A DNA stretch of 64,000 nucleotides, taken from Kordia sp. (lineage in GTDB: Bacteria; Bacteroidota; Bacteroidia; Flavobacteriales; Flavobacteriaceae). Under the pieces are notes generated by a model, which was not told the origin of the DNA, ran no database searches, and saw only the letters and a list, made by a program, of their open reading frames with translations. Each line of letters starts with the position of its first letter. Positions within the stretch are counted from its first letter, which is position 1. The stretch lies in assembly GCF_022447245.1 (NCBI RefSeq), contig NZ_JAKVBC010000003.1, positions 186,001 to 250,000 of the forward strand, read 5' to 3'. Below are positions 8,383-18,126 of this stretch, one piece after another. The position numbers and the translations under genes were made by a program.

Positions 8383-9336
8383 TTAGTTCTGATGTTCTAT
8401 ACTTTTGTAGGCTTCAATCACTTTCTTCACCAATCTATGACGAACGACATCTTTATCATCCAAATAAATCATTCCAATTCCTTTGATGTCTTTTAGCACT
8501 AATAATGCTTCTTTTAGTCCAGAAATGACTCTTCTTGGCAAATCAATTTGTCCTGGATCACCTGTTAGCATGAATTTTGCATTTTTTCCCATGCGCGTTA
8601 AAAACATCTTCATTTGCGCATGTGTTGTGTTTTGCGCTTCATCCAAAATCACAAAGGCATTATCTAAGGTACGTCCACGCATAAAGGCCATTGGCGCAAT
8701 TTGTATGGTACCATCCTCTATATATTTGGCTAATTTTTCCGGCGGAATCATATCACGTAATGCATCATACAACGGTTGCATATACGGATCAAGTTTTTCT
8801 TTTAAATCTCCAGGTAAAAATCCTAAACTCTCACCAGCTTCTACCGCAGGACGCGTTAAAATGATACGTTTTACTTCTTTATTTTTTAAAGCTCTTACTG
8901 CCAAAGCAACTCCTGTATAGGTTTTTCCAGTTCCTGCTGGACCAATAGCAAACACCATATCATTTTTATTCATCATCTCAACCAACTTCCGTTGATTTGC
9001 TGTAATGGCTTTGATGAGTTTTCCATTAGCACCGTGTACTAAGGTTTCTCCACTTGCTTCAGAAGTATCATAATCTTTTGTGCTATCACTTGTAAGTACT
9101 CGTTCAATAACATTTTCATCAATTTTATTGTACTTACTAAAGTGCACCATAAGCATCGTTAAGCGCTTGTCAAATTCTTCCAATAATGCTTCATCTCCAT
9201 AGGCCTTGATTTTGTTTCCCCTGGCAACGATTTTAAGTTTTGGGAAGTATTTTTTAAGCAATTCTATATTGGTATTTTGGTGACCAAAAAACTCTCTTGG
9301 ACTGATCTCAGAAAGTTCAAAAATAATTTCGTTCAA
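8383..9336 (-). CDS. phoH: PhoH family RNA helicase-like ATPase
   Basis: Cytoplasmic P-loop ATPase of the PhoH/YbeZ family, linked to RNA metabolism and ribosome maturation. In many bacteria it is encoded beside ybeY, which is not the case here. At 317 residues the length is typical. An N-terminal KH-like segment (about 1-110) precedes the ATPase core with Walker A GPAGTGKT, ILTRPAVEAGE, the Walker B-like VILDEAQN and the LTGDPGQIDLP motif. It is divergent from the SAM hydrolase gene at 9445 across a 108-base intergenic region that must hold both promoters. Confidence 0.93.
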   Translation of the reverse strand: MNEIIFELSEISPREFFGHQNTNIELLKKYFPKLKIVARGNKIKAYGDEALLEEFDKRLTMLMVHFSKYNKIDENVIERVLTSDSTKDYDTSEASGETLVHGANGKLIKAITANQRKLVEMMNKNDMVFAIGPAGTGKTYTGVALAVRALKNKEVKRIILTRPAVEAGESLGFLPGDLKEKLDPYMQPLYDALRDMIPPEKLAKYIEDGTIQIAPMAFMRGRTLDNAFVILDEAQNTTHAQMKMFLTRMGKNAKFMLTGDPGQIDLPRRVISGLKEALLVLKDIKGIGMIYLDDKDVVRHRLVKKVIEAYKSIEHQN

Positions 9337-9444
9337 AAGCGACTCGTATTAAAGATTAGATTTCCGTTTTGTTTTTTTAGATTTGCAGAGCAAACTTACC
9401 ATTTTTTAATAGATTAAATTTAAAAAAATATCAACAATTCGCCA

Positions 9445-10275
9445 ATGGCAATTATTACACTGACAACTGATTTTGGGGAAAAAGACCATTTTGTAGGCGC
9501 AGTTAAAGGAGCTATATATAGTGAGTTACCTGACGTTCGTATTGTTGATATCTCACACAGCATAAATCCTTTTAGCATTACAGAAGCTGCGTATATTATT
9601 CAAAATGCGTTTAATAGTTTTCCTAAAGGCAGTATTCATATTATCGGAATTGACTCTGAGTTGAATCCAGAAAATAAACATATCGCACTTAAATTAGACG
9701 GTCATTTTTTCGTTTGTGCCGATAACGGAATTATGAGTTTGATTGCTGCAGAGATTGTTCCTGAAAAGATTGTAGAAATTAATATTCACGATCGTATCGA
9801 GACAAATTTCCCTGTGTTGGACGTTTTTGTACAAGTGGCTTGCCATATTGCACGTGGCGGAACTTTGGAAGTTATTGGAAAAACCATCCAAAACATCAAA
9901 CATTTAACGGGACTCAAACCTGTAGTCAATACCGATGAAAATCAAATTATTGGAAATGTAATTTATATTGACAATTACGGAAATGTAGTGTCCAATATCA
10001 CGCGAAAGCTATTTAAAGATGTTGGAAAAGGTCGCAATTTTGAGATTTCAGCACGAAATTACAAGTTTAAAACCATTCACGAGTGTTATAGCGATGCTAT
10101 TAATTTCAATTTGGAAAAACACAAACGTGAAGAAGATGGTAAAAAATTAGCATTGTTTAATTCAGCTAACTTTTTAGAATTGGCTATTTATAAAAGTAAT
10201 CCGCAAACGGTTGGAAGCGCTTCTACCCTTTTCGGTTTACGATTTAGAGATACCATAACGATTAATTTTATATAA
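9445..10275 (+). CDS. SAM hydroxide adenosyltransferase (DUF62 / SAM-dependent chlorinase-fluorinase fold)
   Basis: Hydrolyses S-adenosyl-L-methionine to adenosine and methionine. It is the housekeeping relative of the fluorinase and chlorinase. At 276 residues it has the usual length. The N-terminus ITLTTDFGEKDHFVGAVKG and the later NPFSITEAAYII, GTIG-like segment and IDNYGNVVSNI are the family landmarks, and the Asp of TTDFG is the conserved SAM-ribose contact. The gene leads a plus-strand run with the ABM protein 3 bases downstream. Homologues with halogenase activity carry an extra loop that is not evident here, so hydrolysis is more likely. Confidence 0.88.
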   Translation: MAIITLTTDFGEKDHFVGAVKGAIYSELPDVRIVDISHSINPFSITEAAYIIQNAFNSFPKGSIHIIGIDSELNPENKHIALKLDGHFFVCADNGIMSLIAAEIVPEKIVEINIHDRIETNFPVLDVFVQVACHIARGGTLEVIGKTIQNIKHLTGLKPVVNTDENQIIGNVIYIDNYGNVVSNITRKLFKDVGKGRNFEISARNYKFKTIHECYSDAINFNLEKHKREEDGKKLALFNSANFLELAIYKSNPQTVGSASTLFGLRFRDTITINFI

Positions 10276-10278
10276 TTT

Positions 10279-10575
10279 ATGTTTGTACGTATAGTAAAGA
10301 TGAGTTTTCACTCAAAATATATTCCTGATTTTTTGGCATTGTTTGAAGAAAAGAAACAATCCATTAAAGATCGTGAAGGTTGTGAGTTTTTAGAGTTGTA
10401 TCAGGATAAAAATAATCCTGAAATATTCTTTACGTACAGTCATTGGAAGCATGTAGACGAATTAGAAGCGTACCGAAACTCAGAGTTATTTAAAAATGTA
10501 TGGACGCAAACCAAAGCCATGTTTAACGACAAACCCTATGCATGGAGCGTTGATAAATTAGTGAGTTTGTCCTAA
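10279..10575 (+). CDS. Antibiotic biosynthesis monooxygenase (ABM) domain protein
   Basis: A 98-residue single-domain protein with the dimeric ferredoxin-like ABM fold: MFVRIVKMSFHSKYIPDFL, then EGCEFLELYQDKNNPEIFFTY, SHWKHVDELEAYRNSELF and the closing PYAWSVDKL. Such proteins act as small monooxygenases or heme-binding helpers. In Flavobacteriia this one is usually near housekeeping genes and its substrate is unknown. It starts 3 bases after the SAM hydrolase stop, so it is translationally linked to it. Confidence 0.8.
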   Translation: MFVRIVKMSFHSKYIPDFLALFEEKKQSIKDREGCEFLELYQDKNNPEIFFTYSHWKHVDELEAYRNSELFKNVWTQTKAMFNDKPYAWSVDKLVSLS

Positions 10576-10650
10576 GAAAAATACTAGAACCCAGAACCAA
10601 ACGTTACACATTCATAGCTTCTGTAAAAAGAAGCAATAATTACAGCATAT

Positions 10651-11466
10651 ATGTTAAGATCATTATACTACCGCTTATCGCCCAAACAACGATTATTACT
10701 GAGAAAAGTAGTATACGCACCTATTGATCTTTTTAGAAAACGTCACGAATTGGAACCGCCAAAAGGATATGTGTATACAGGTCCTGGAAATTATATAGAG
10801 ATTGGCGAAATTTTCTTTGGCTATTTTAAAGCATACGGAAACATCCAACCAGACAGCCGCATTTTGGATATAGGTTCAGGAATTGGTCGTATGGCAATTC
10901 CGTTTACAGAATTTTTAAACGAAAATGGAACGTACAAAGGTTTTGATGTTGTTGCACAAGGTGTGGATTGGTGTACTGCAAATATTACATCAAAATATCC
11001 AAATTTCACATTTAAGTTTACGCCGTTAAAGAACGATTTGTATAATTTAAATACCAATGCTGAAGCAAAAGATTTTACATTTCCGTATGACAATTCAAGT
11101 TTCGATTTTGCTTTTTTAACATCTGTATTTACACACATGATGCCTGCGGATGTATTGCATTATTTAGGAGAAATTTATCGAGTTTTAGATACTAAAAAAA
11201 TATGTTTGGCAACGTTTTTTATTTTGGATGAAACCTCTCGCAAACACATGTCGTCAAGTAAAATGAATTTTAAAGTCGATCGACAAACCTATGCGTTGAT
11301 GGATGAAAAAGTAAAAGAAGCCAATGTAGCGTTTGATAAAGACTATATTTTTGCACAGTTTGAAGCAAAAGGTTTTCAAATTGTCAACTATTTCCCAGGC
11401 ACATGGTCTGGAAGAACTGAAAATACCTTATCATATCAAGATATAATTGTATTAAAAAAGAACTAA
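10651..11466 (+). CDS. Class I SAM-dependent methyltransferase
   Basis: A 271-residue cytoplasmic methyltransferase. Motif I is seen as ILDIGSGIGRMAIPF (residues ~70-85), a post-I acidic segment as YKGFDV, and the motif IV region as FDFAFLTSVFTHM. An N-terminal basic extension (LSPKQRLLLRKVVYAP) precedes the Rossmann core. The substrate cannot be deduced. The stop codon touches the start of gldF (11466/11467), so they are cotranscribed, although no direct role in gliding is known to me. Confidence 0.82.
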   Translation: MLRSLYYRLSPKQRLLLRKVVYAPIDLFRKRHELEPPKGYVYTGPGNYIEIGEIFFGYFKAYGNIQPDSRILDIGSGIGRMAIPFTEFLNENGTYKGFDVVAQGVDWCTANITSKYPNFTFKFTPLKNDLYNLNTNAEAKDFTFPYDNSSFDFAFLTSVFTHMMPADVLHYLGEIYRVLDTKKICLATFFILDETSRKHMSSSKMNFKVDRQTYALMDEKVKEANVAFDKDYIFAQFEAKGFQIVNYFPGTWSGRTENTLSYQDIIVLKKN

Positions 11467-12192
11467 ATGTTAGCCATACTTAGAAAAGAAATCAATTCCT
11501 TTTTCTCCTCATCGATAGGATATTTGGTGATTGCCATATTTTTAATTCTCAACGGATTGTTTTTATGGTTTTTTAAAGGAGAATTCAATATTTTGAATTA
11601 CGGATTTGCCGATTTAACACCGTTTTTCGTTTTAGCACCTTGGATTCTTATCTTTTTAATTCCTGCTATTACTATGAGAAGCTTTTCGGAAGAAAAACGC
11701 CTGGGAACGCTTGAATTGCTATTGACCAAACCAATTTCGGGTTGGCAAATTGTACTAGGTAAATATTTTGGTGCTTTTGTGTTGATTTTACTAGCGCTCA
11801 TTCCAACACTCTTATACGTATTTACTGTTTGGAATTTAGGAAATCCTACAGGAAACTTAGATGTAGGAAGTACGCTAGGATCTTACTTTGGTTTGTTATT
11901 TTTTATTGCAGCGTATACGAGTATTGGCATCTTTACCTCTACGCTTTCGCAGAATCAAATTGTGGCATTTATTGCTGCTGTATTTATCTGTTTTATTATG
12001 TATTTTGGATTTGAAGGTATTGCCAACGCAGATATGTTTGGAGATTTTAATCCTACGATTGAAAAAATAGGAATGAAACGTCATTTTGATAGCATTGCAC
12101 GTGGTGTCATTGATACTAGAGATGTGATATACTTTGTAAGTGTCACTATCTTCTTTTTATTCTTAACTGTATTACAACTAAAAAAACGATAA
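11467..12192 (+). CDS. gldF: Gliding motility ABC transporter permease GldF
   Basis: Inner-membrane permease that works with GldG and the ATPase GldA in flavobacterial gliding motility. At 241 residues with six hydrophobic segments it matches the ABC-2 permease type: MLAILRKEINSFFSSSIGYL at the start, ITMRSFSEEKRLGTLELLLTKPI in the conserved cytoplasmic loop, and a short KKR end. It is directly followed by gldG, 2 bases after the stop. gldA is not in the window, which is normal because it is usually unlinked. Confidence 0.93.
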   Translation: MLAILRKEINSFFSSSIGYLVIAIFLILNGLFLWFFKGEFNILNYGFADLTPFFVLAPWILIFLIPAITMRSFSEEKRLGTLELLLTKPISGWQIVLGKYFGAFVLILLALIPTLLYVFTVWNLGNPTGNLDVGSTLGSYFGLLFFIAAYTSIGIFTSTLSQNQIVAFIAAVFICFIMYFGFEGIANADMFGDFNPTIEKIGMKRHFDSIARGVIDTRDVIYFVSVTIFFLFLTVLQLKKR

Positions 12193-12194
12193 GC

Positions 12195-13877
12195 TTGAAA
12201 AATCAAACCGAGAATAATAACACTAAAAAAGAAATTCATATCAGTCTTAAAATACTGTTAGTTGTAGTTGGATTGATTATTTTGAATGTTATCGCTAGTA
12301 GCGTATTTACACGTTTTGACTTAACTCAAGACAAACGTTATACCTTATCCGAAGCTTCTAAAAACACATTGACAACGGTAACATCTCCTGTAACTATTAC
12401 CGTCTTTTTAAAAGGTGATTTGCCTACAGAATACAAGCGTTTGGCAGATGAAACGGAACAATTACTAGAAGAATTTTCAGCCTACAATGATAATGTTGAA
12501 TACACTTTTGTAGATCCTGTCAAAGAAAATGCAGTTGATTTTTTGAATAATAACGAGATGAAACCTCGATATGTTACTGAAGAAGCTGCCAATAAGGTTT
12601 CGCAAGAGGTCGTGTATCCATGGGCAATAGCACAATATGAAAATAAAAATGTGAAGATTTCGCTTTACAAAAATAATTTAGCCAATTCTGATCATGAAAA
12701 AATTGCCAGTTCGGTACAACATTTAGAATATGCTTTTGCAGATGCCTTTAGTAAATTAACTATTGTTAAAAGGCAGCGTGTTGCCATTTTAAGAGGGCAT
12801 GACGAATTAGATGATATTTATATTTATGGCTTTCAAAAAGCATTGGTAGAGTATTACAATCTTGGATCTTTTGATATCACGGCATTTCCAGATGATCCTG
12901 AAAAAACATTAGAAAACTTAGAACGTTTTGATCTTTTAGTTGTTCCAAAACCCACGAAAAAGTTTTCCGATAAAGAAAAATACATTCTCGATCAATATAC
13001 GATGCGTGGTGGAAAATCATTATGGATGATAGAAACTGCTCAAGCTGAAATGGATAGCATTCGTCAAAAAGGAAAAACATTGGCATTTCCAAGAGATTTA
13101 GGTCTGCAAGATTTCTTTTTTAACTACGGAATTCGCATCAATCCTAAATTAGTAAATGATATGCAATGTGCTGCCATCGGTATGGAATTTGGTGAAGGTA
13201 GCAACGCACAGTATTTGCCTGTACAATGGCGTTACAATCCGTTGGTACAAGCGGCGACAAACCATCCAATCACAACAAATACCAACTTGGTGCGTTTTGA
13301 ATTTGCTAATCAAATTGATCTTTTAAAGAAAGGTCCTAAAAAAACAGTTCTACTAAAAAGTTCGCCGCAATCTAAATTGGAAGGAATTCCAAAAGAAATT
13401 TCACTTAGTATTATAGAAAACGAACCAAAACCAGAAACTTATCAAGGAAAAGGTGATCAAAATTTAGCAGTTTTATTAGAAGGAACGTTTGAGTCTGTCT
13501 ATGCAAATCGTGTCAAACCTTTTGATTTACCAAATGCAAAAAATAAAGGCGAATCTAAGATGTTGATTATCGCAGATGGCGATGTGGTAAAGAATCAAGT
13601 TTCTCGTGGAAAACCTCAGGAATTGGGTTATGATATCATCACAAAACGTCAATATGGAAACAAAGAATTCCTGTTAAATTCTGTAAATTACCTTTTGGAC
13701 AACAACGGACTTATAAACATTCGATCGAAAGAATTAAAGTTAGCCTTCTTAGATAGTCAAAAAGTAACGGACGAAAAATCGTACTGGCAATGGATAAACA
13801 TTGGGTTTCCACTTGCAATCCTTGCAATTTTCGGGGTGGTATTTACCTATATTCGTAAACGTAAATTTGCCAAATAG
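12195..13877 (+). CDS. gldG: Gliding motility-associated ABC transporter substrate-binding protein GldG
   Basis: A 560-residue partner of GldF with an N-terminal transmembrane helix (ILLVVVGLIILNVIASSVF, residues ~18-37), a large extracytoplasmic part of the ABC-type uncharacterised transport fold (FDLTQDKRYTLSEASK, then a GATase-like RVAILRGHDELDD region) and a C-terminal helix (IGFPLAILAIFGVVFTYI) ending in basic residues. The start used is TTG at 12195, which is 2 bases after the gldF stop. No in-frame ATG is nearby and the downstream residues already belong to the family N-terminus, so the TTG is credible. Together with gldF it places the organism among Bacteroidota that carry gliding genes. 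Confidence 0.93.
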   Translation: MKNQTENNNTKKEIHISLKILLVVVGLIILNVIASSVFTRFDLTQDKRYTLSEASKNTLTTVTSPVTITVFLKGDLPTEYKRLADETEQLLEEFSAYNDNVEYTFVDPVKENAVDFLNNNEMKPRYVTEEAANKVSQEVVYPWAIAQYENKNVKISLYKNNLANSDHEKIASSVQHLEYAFADAFSKLTIVKRQRVAILRGHDELDDIYIYGFQKALVEYYNLGSFDITAFPDDPEKTLENLERFDLLVVPKPTKKFSDKEKYILDQYTMRGGKSLWMIETAQAEMDSIRQKGKTLAFPRDLGLQDFFFNYGIRINPKLVNDMQCAAIGMEFGEGSNAQYLPVQWRYNPLVQAATNHPITTNTNLVRFEFANQIDLLKKGPKKTVLLKSSPQSKLEGIPKEISLSIIENEPKPETYQGKGDQNLAVLLEGTFESVYANRVKPFDLPNAKNKGESKMLIIADGDVVKNQVSRGKPQELGYDIITKRQYGNKEFLLNSVNYLLDNNGLINIRSKELKLAFLDSQKVTDEKSYWQWINIGFPLAILAIFGVVFTYIRKRKFAK

Positions 13878-13997
13878 TTGTTAATAAGTTTCCTTTCTTT
13901 ACAACAACATTTAAGATATATTTGTAGGAATATAACAATGTAATTCTTTTCGCATGAATTTAGCGCTTAAAAGCTATGCAAATTGATTGAGAAGAAT

Positions 13998-14005
13998 TAT
14001 TTTTG
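13998..14005 (+). promoter_or_regulatory. Possible dnaN -7 element (TATTTTTG)
   Basis: TATTTTTG fits TAnnTTTG and lies 23 bases before the dnaN ATG. A second match, TATATTTG, is at 13917-13924. Neither has a clean -33 TTG at 19-21 bases, so either or both may be used. Confidence 0.3.
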
Positions 14006-14028
14006 AACATTAAATAGAACATAAGCAC

Positions 14029-15147
14029 ATGAAATTTATTGTATCAAGTACATATCTATTAAAACAACTTCAAGTTTTAGGAGGCGTAATTAATAACAGT
14101 AACACCTTACCTATTTTAGATAACTTTCTGTTTCAATTGAATGAAAACGAATTGAAAGTATCTGCTTCTGATTTAGAAACCACGATGTCGTCGGTTTTAA
14201 CGGTAGAATCAGATAGCACAGGAAATATTGCAGTTCCTGCAAAGTTATTATTAGATACTTTAAAAACATTTCCAGAACAACCATTAACGTTTATTGTGGA
14301 AGATAATAATACTGTCGAAATTAGCTCAAATCACGGTAAGTATGCACTAGCGTATGCTGATGGAGATGAGTTTCCTGCTTCTGTAGAGTTAAAAGAACCT
14401 AGTTCTACTACTATTGAAGGAAATGTGTTATCTACGGCAATTAGCAAAACTATTTTTGCTTCAGGTAATGATGACTTACGTCCTGTAATGAGTGGTGTAT
14501 TTTTCCAGTTTTCACCAGAAAATTTAACCTTTGTTGCAACAGATGCTCACAAATTGGTAAAATACCAACGTACGGATTTGAATGCTTCTCAAGTAGCAGA
14601 ATTCATCATGCCAAAGAAACCTTTGAATCTTTTAAAAGGAATCTTAGGAGGAAGCGAAGAAGAAGTACTAATCGAATACAATGACAGTAATGCTAAATTT
14701 AGCTTTCACAATACTGTATTGGTTTGTCGTTTAATTGATGGAAAGTATCCAAACTACGAAGCGGTAATTCCGAAAGAGAATCCAAATAAATTAGAGATCA
14801 ACAGAAATCAATTCTTAAACTCTGTACGTCGTGTGAGTATCTTCTCAAACAAAACGACACACCAAATTCGTTTAAAGATTGCAGGTGCTGAATTGAATAT
14901 TTCTGCAGAAGATATTGATTACTCAAACAAAGCAGAAGAGCGTTTGACATGTGATTACCAAGGTGATGATATGCAAATTGGCTTCAACTCGCGTTTCTTA
15001 ACAGAAATGATCAACAACTTAGGTTCGGATGATGTTTCTTTAGAAATGTCTCTACCAAACAGAGCTGGAATCTTAACACCAATCGATGGATTGGAAGAAG
15101 GAGAACATATTACTATGTTGGTGATGCCAGTGATGTTGAATAATTAA
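14029..15147 (+). CDS. dnaN: DNA polymerase III subunit beta (sliding clamp)
   Basis: Ring-shaped processivity clamp loaded on DNA at the replication fork. At 372 residues it has three repeated clamp domains. Landmarks are MKFIVSSTYLLKQLQVLGGV at the start, LPILDNFLF, FVATDAHKLVKY, IDGKYPNYEAVIP and the C-terminal MLVMPVMLNN. It is single-copy looking and intact, followed by its own terminator. It is not next to dnaA here, as is usual in Bacteroidota. Confidence 0.97.
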   Translation: MKFIVSSTYLLKQLQVLGGVINNSNTLPILDNFLFQLNENELKVSASDLETTMSSVLTVESDSTGNIAVPAKLLLDTLKTFPEQPLTFIVEDNNTVEISSNHGKYALAYADGDEFPASVELKEPSSTTIEGNVLSTAISKTIFASGNDDLRPVMSGVFFQFSPENLTFVATDAHKLVKYQRTDLNASQVAEFIMPKKPLNLLKGILGGSEEEVLIEYNDSNAKFSFHNTVLVCRLIDGKYPNYEAVIPKENPNKLEINRNQFLNSVRRVSIFSNKTTHQIRLKIAGAELNISAEDIDYSNKAEERLTCDYQGDDMQIGFNSRFLTEMINNLGSDDVSLEMSLPNRAGILTPIDGLEEGEHITMLVMPVMLNN

Positions 15148-15215
15148 TTTTAGGCATTATGTATTGGGGATTAGGTATTAGTTCTTACCTGAAAAATCTT
15201 TTATAAAATATATTG

Positions 15216-15248
15216 AAAATCCGCTATACAGTATGTGTAGCGGATTTT
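15216..15248 (+). terminator. dnaN terminator
   Basis: AAAATCCGCTA (15216-15226) pairs perfectly with TAGCGGATTTT (15238-15248), and a T run continues. Confidence 0.85.
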
Positions 15249-15338
15249 TTATTTTCTAAAGTTAGAAGATTCAATGTTGCTTCCAACATTAATCCCTAAT
15301 ACCAAAAAGCGGAGCGATCTAATTCCTAAAAAAGTGCT

Positions 15339-16484
15339 TTAACTCATCTCCTGCACCAACTTTTCAAGTATTTCAACACAACTATCCAATTGTTCTTGAG
15401 TTACAAATTCATTGGCTCTATGTGCTTGTTCTATACTTCCTGGGCCGCAGATTATACTTTCATATCCGCCTTCATGAAACTGTCCAGCTTCGGCGGCATA
15501 CGCAACTGTTTTCCACATATAATTTCCGGTTAGTTTTTGGACTAATCCCACAATACTATCAGTTTCTTTGGTATCTAAAGCTGGAACTGGCGGATGTATT
15601 AAAGTATTTGTAATCTTAAAATCTGAGAATTTTTTTCTTACTTCCGCTTCTGTTACTTCACAGAAGGCAAAATAATCTTCAAATACTTGGTGAATATTAT
15701 CTTTTGGAATGACACGAATATCCCATTCAAAACCACAATAATCTGCCACTATATTGGTAGCTACACCTCCTTGCAGTTGCCCTACATGTATGGTAGAATG
15801 CGGTGGATTGAAACGATCGTCATTGGAAGTTGCTGCCATTGCTTTCATTTTATTCTCTAGCCAAAGTATCAATCGTGTACTTTCATGAATGGCACTCACT
15901 TCTTTATGAATTCCACTACTATGTCCTGCAGAACCATTGACTTCTGTTTTTACATAACAAATCCCTTTTTTACCAATGACAGGTTCTAACATTGATGGTT
16001 CACCTATAATGGCATATTTAGGAGTTTCTGTATATGTTTTTTGAATATCCTTAATCAAATCAGGCGCAGCCAAACAGCCAATTTCTTCATCATAACTAAA
16101 CGCAAAATAGATCGGTTTTTTTAAATCAGCCTTTATCATAGTAGGCAAAACTGCCAAACAACAAGCTACAAAACCTTTCATATCACAACTTCCACGAGCG
16201 TATAGCTTTCCTTCTTTTTCAGTTAAAACAAATGGATCAGTATCCCAAACTTGTCCTTTTACAGGAACTACATCGGTATGCCCCGAAAGGATTACTCCGC
16301 CATCTACTGCCGGACCAATTCTACAGTGTAAAGAAGCTTTTGTATTTTCTTCATTTGGAACCAATGTTGTGGTGATTCCATGTGATTCAACATATTCTTT
16401 AATCCAATGAATAATTTCTAAATTACTTTCGCCTCCTAAAACAGGAAAGCTTACTAAATGACTTAATATTGTAGTTACATTCAT
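15339..16484 (-). CDS. argE: Acetylornithine deacetylase (M20 family)
   Basis: A 381-residue cytoplasmic zinc enzyme removing the acetyl group from N-acetylornithine or similar N-acyl amino acids. M20 metal-site motifs are visible: SGHTDVVPVKG (first His and Asp), SCDMKGFVACC (bridging Asp), YDEEIGCLA (catalytic and metal Glu), and a late GPGSIEQAHRANEFV with the final His. It lies 2 bases downstream of the YfcC-type carrier, so the pair is an operon. That context favours a role in uptake and breakdown of an amino acid derivative or peptide rather than arginine synthesis alone. Confidence 0.85.
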   Translation of the reverse strand: MNVTTILSHLVSFPVLGGESNLEIIHWIKEYVESHGITTTLVPNEENTKASLHCRIGPAVDGGVILSGHTDVVPVKGQVWDTDPFVLTEKEGKLYARGSCDMKGFVACCLAVLPTMIKADLKKPIYFAFSYDEEIGCLAAPDLIKDIQKTYTETPKYAIIGEPSMLEPVIGKKGICYVKTEVNGSAGHSSGIHKEVSAIHESTRLILWLENKMKAMAATSNDDRFNPPHSTIHVGQLQGGVATNIVADYCGFEWDIRVIPKDNIHQVFEDYFAFCEVTEAEVRKKFSDFKITNTLIHPPVPALDTKETDSIVGLVQKLTGNYMWKTVAYAAEAGQFHEGGYESIICGPGSIEQAHRANEFVTQEQLDSCVEILEKLVQEMS

Positions 16485-16486
16485 AA

Positions 16487-17890
16487 TTAATTATAGCCTA
16501 TTAATACTGCTATTACTAGTGTTATTGCTGAAAAAATAAATATGGTTATGGTGACGGGAAGTATAAATCGAAACCAACGATCTATAGAGACACGACACAT
16601 ACTTAACATTGCGATTAATCCGCCAAGTGTCGGATTGATTAAATTAGAAACTCCATCACCTATTTGAAATGCAAAAATCGTTGTTTGATTCGTTAAACCA
16701 ATCACTTCTCCTGTAGGAATCATTACAGGTAAAGTGGCTAATGCTTGTCCACTTCCTGATGGAATAAAAAAGTTTATAAAACTTTGTGATATAGACATAC
16801 CAACCGCAGAAACATGCAATGGTAAATCTTTTAGTAATTCTGCCAAATGAAATGAAATTGTATCACTTATATGTCCCATTTCTAATAATACTTTTATAGT
16901 TGTGGCAAAACCTACCATAAAAGCTCCTGGTGCGACATAAGCAACTGATTTTAGTAATGTTTCACTAAAATTAGTTGTATTCATTTTTCCAATAATTCCC
17001 ACAGCAATAGCTACCATTAAAAATACAGCTGAAATTTCATTCAAATACCATGAAAGATTGAAAACACCATATAAAATCGCTGCCAATCCCATGAGAAATC
17101 CAGAAATCACTAACCAGTTATTGGCAGATATTTTATACTCTTTAATAGGTTTTGATAGCGAAATACCATCTATATTTAATCCTTTTCCAAGGCTCTTTTC
17201 AGGGTTTTTGGTAATCTTTTTTAAATACCGCACATTATAATATGCTAAAAAACTAAGCGCACTCAAACACAGTATACTGCGTAACAAAGCACCTGAAAAT
17301 AATGGCAACTCTGCAATTTTATGTCCAATACCAACCGTATATGGATTTATTGGCGACAGTCCAAACCCAACTGTAATTGCTCCAACTGAGATACCTGAGG
17401 CTAACAGTAAATCGCCACCAAGTGCCAAGGCAACTACAGCTGCAATAGGAACCATTGCAATATTATGTTCATAGCCCACAAAAATACCCAAAGCTCCATA
17501 AATAAAGGTAATAATGACAACTGCTAGGTATTTTTTTTCATGTCCAAGTGTTTTGACAAATGTACCTACAGCATTTTCAATAGCTTTTGTACGTTCCATG
17601 ATACCAAACATAATTCCTCCAGAAAGTACTACGAATATGACTTCTGCAGCAGCTTTAAAACCTAAAGGAATCGCTTTAAACATGTCTAAAAAGCCAATAG
17701 GTGTATTTGGAATAGTTTTATACGAATTTGGTATCACACGGTTGCGACCGTCAATTAACATGCGTTTAAATTCTCCTGCAGGAATCAAATACGTTAATAA
17801 TGTTACAAAAACGATAATAAAGAATATGATCACAACGGCATGAGGAATATGTTCATACCATCGTTTCAATTTTTTTGATGTTGTGTTCAA
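16487..17890 (-). CDS. YfcC family / C4-dicarboxylate-type carrier
   Basis: A 467-residue inner-membrane carrier with about 12 hydrophobic helices. YfcC family marks are PHAVVIIFFIIVFVTLLTYLIPAGEF near the N-terminus (split here as PHAVVIIFFI then LIPAGEF), SGGIMFGIMERT, GLSPINPYTVGIGH, and the C-terminal PSGSGQALATLPVMIP. It starts at TTG (17888-17890). Family members are annotated as arginine/ornithine or basic amino acid carriers, but few are tested. The argE gene follows at 2 bases, which supports transport of an amino acid or its N-acyl form. Confidence 0.85.
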   Translation of the reverse strand: MNTTSKKLKRWYEHIPHAVVIIFFIIVFVTLLTYLIPAGEFKRMLIDGRNRVIPNSYKTIPNTPIGFLDMFKAIPLGFKAAAEVIFVVLSGGIMFGIMERTKAIENAVGTFVKTLGHEKKYLAVVIITFIYGALGIFVGYEHNIAMVPIAAVVALALGGDLLLASGISVGAITVGFGLSPINPYTVGIGHKIAELPLFSGALLRSILCLSALSFLAYYNVRYLKKITKNPEKSLGKGLNIDGISLSKPIKEYKISANNWLVISGFLMGLAAILYGVFNLSWYLNEISAVFLMVAIAVGIIGKMNTTNFSETLLKSVAYVAPGAFMVGFATTIKVLLEMGHISDTISFHLAELLKDLPLHVSAVGMSISQSFINFFIPSGSGQALATLPVMIPTGEVIGLTNQTTIFAFQIGDGVSNLINPTLGGLIAMLSMCRVSIDRWFRFILPVTITIFIFSAITLVIAVLIGYN

Positions 17891-18103
17891 TATTGTATCC
17901 TATTTATAAGTAAGGATGCGTAATTTAATCAAATTATTTAGAGAAGACTAGATTCTATGAAGTGCATTTAAAAATATTTATCTATGTGTAACTCAATTCT
18001 CAGTACGAATGCCCAAAAGCGCTCATACTAAGTCTGTCAAAGTAAATTGCAATAAAACCTTATACTAAATATTGAACACTCAAATAATACCAAACATATT
18101 CCT

Positions 18104-18111
18104 TACTTTTG
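18104..18111 (+). promoter_or_regulatory. Probable mnmE -7 element (TACTTTTG)
   Basis: TACTTTTG fits TAnnTTTG and lies 15 bases before ATG 18127. Transcription would then begin downstream of the TTG at 18109, which decides in favour of the ATG start. Confidence 0.5.
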
Positions 18112-18126
18112 CACAAATTTTACACT

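Noticed and set aside
10651-13877. Gliding role for the methyltransferase before gldF
   Set aside because: Only adjacency supports it; no motif or known gliding methyltransferase matches.
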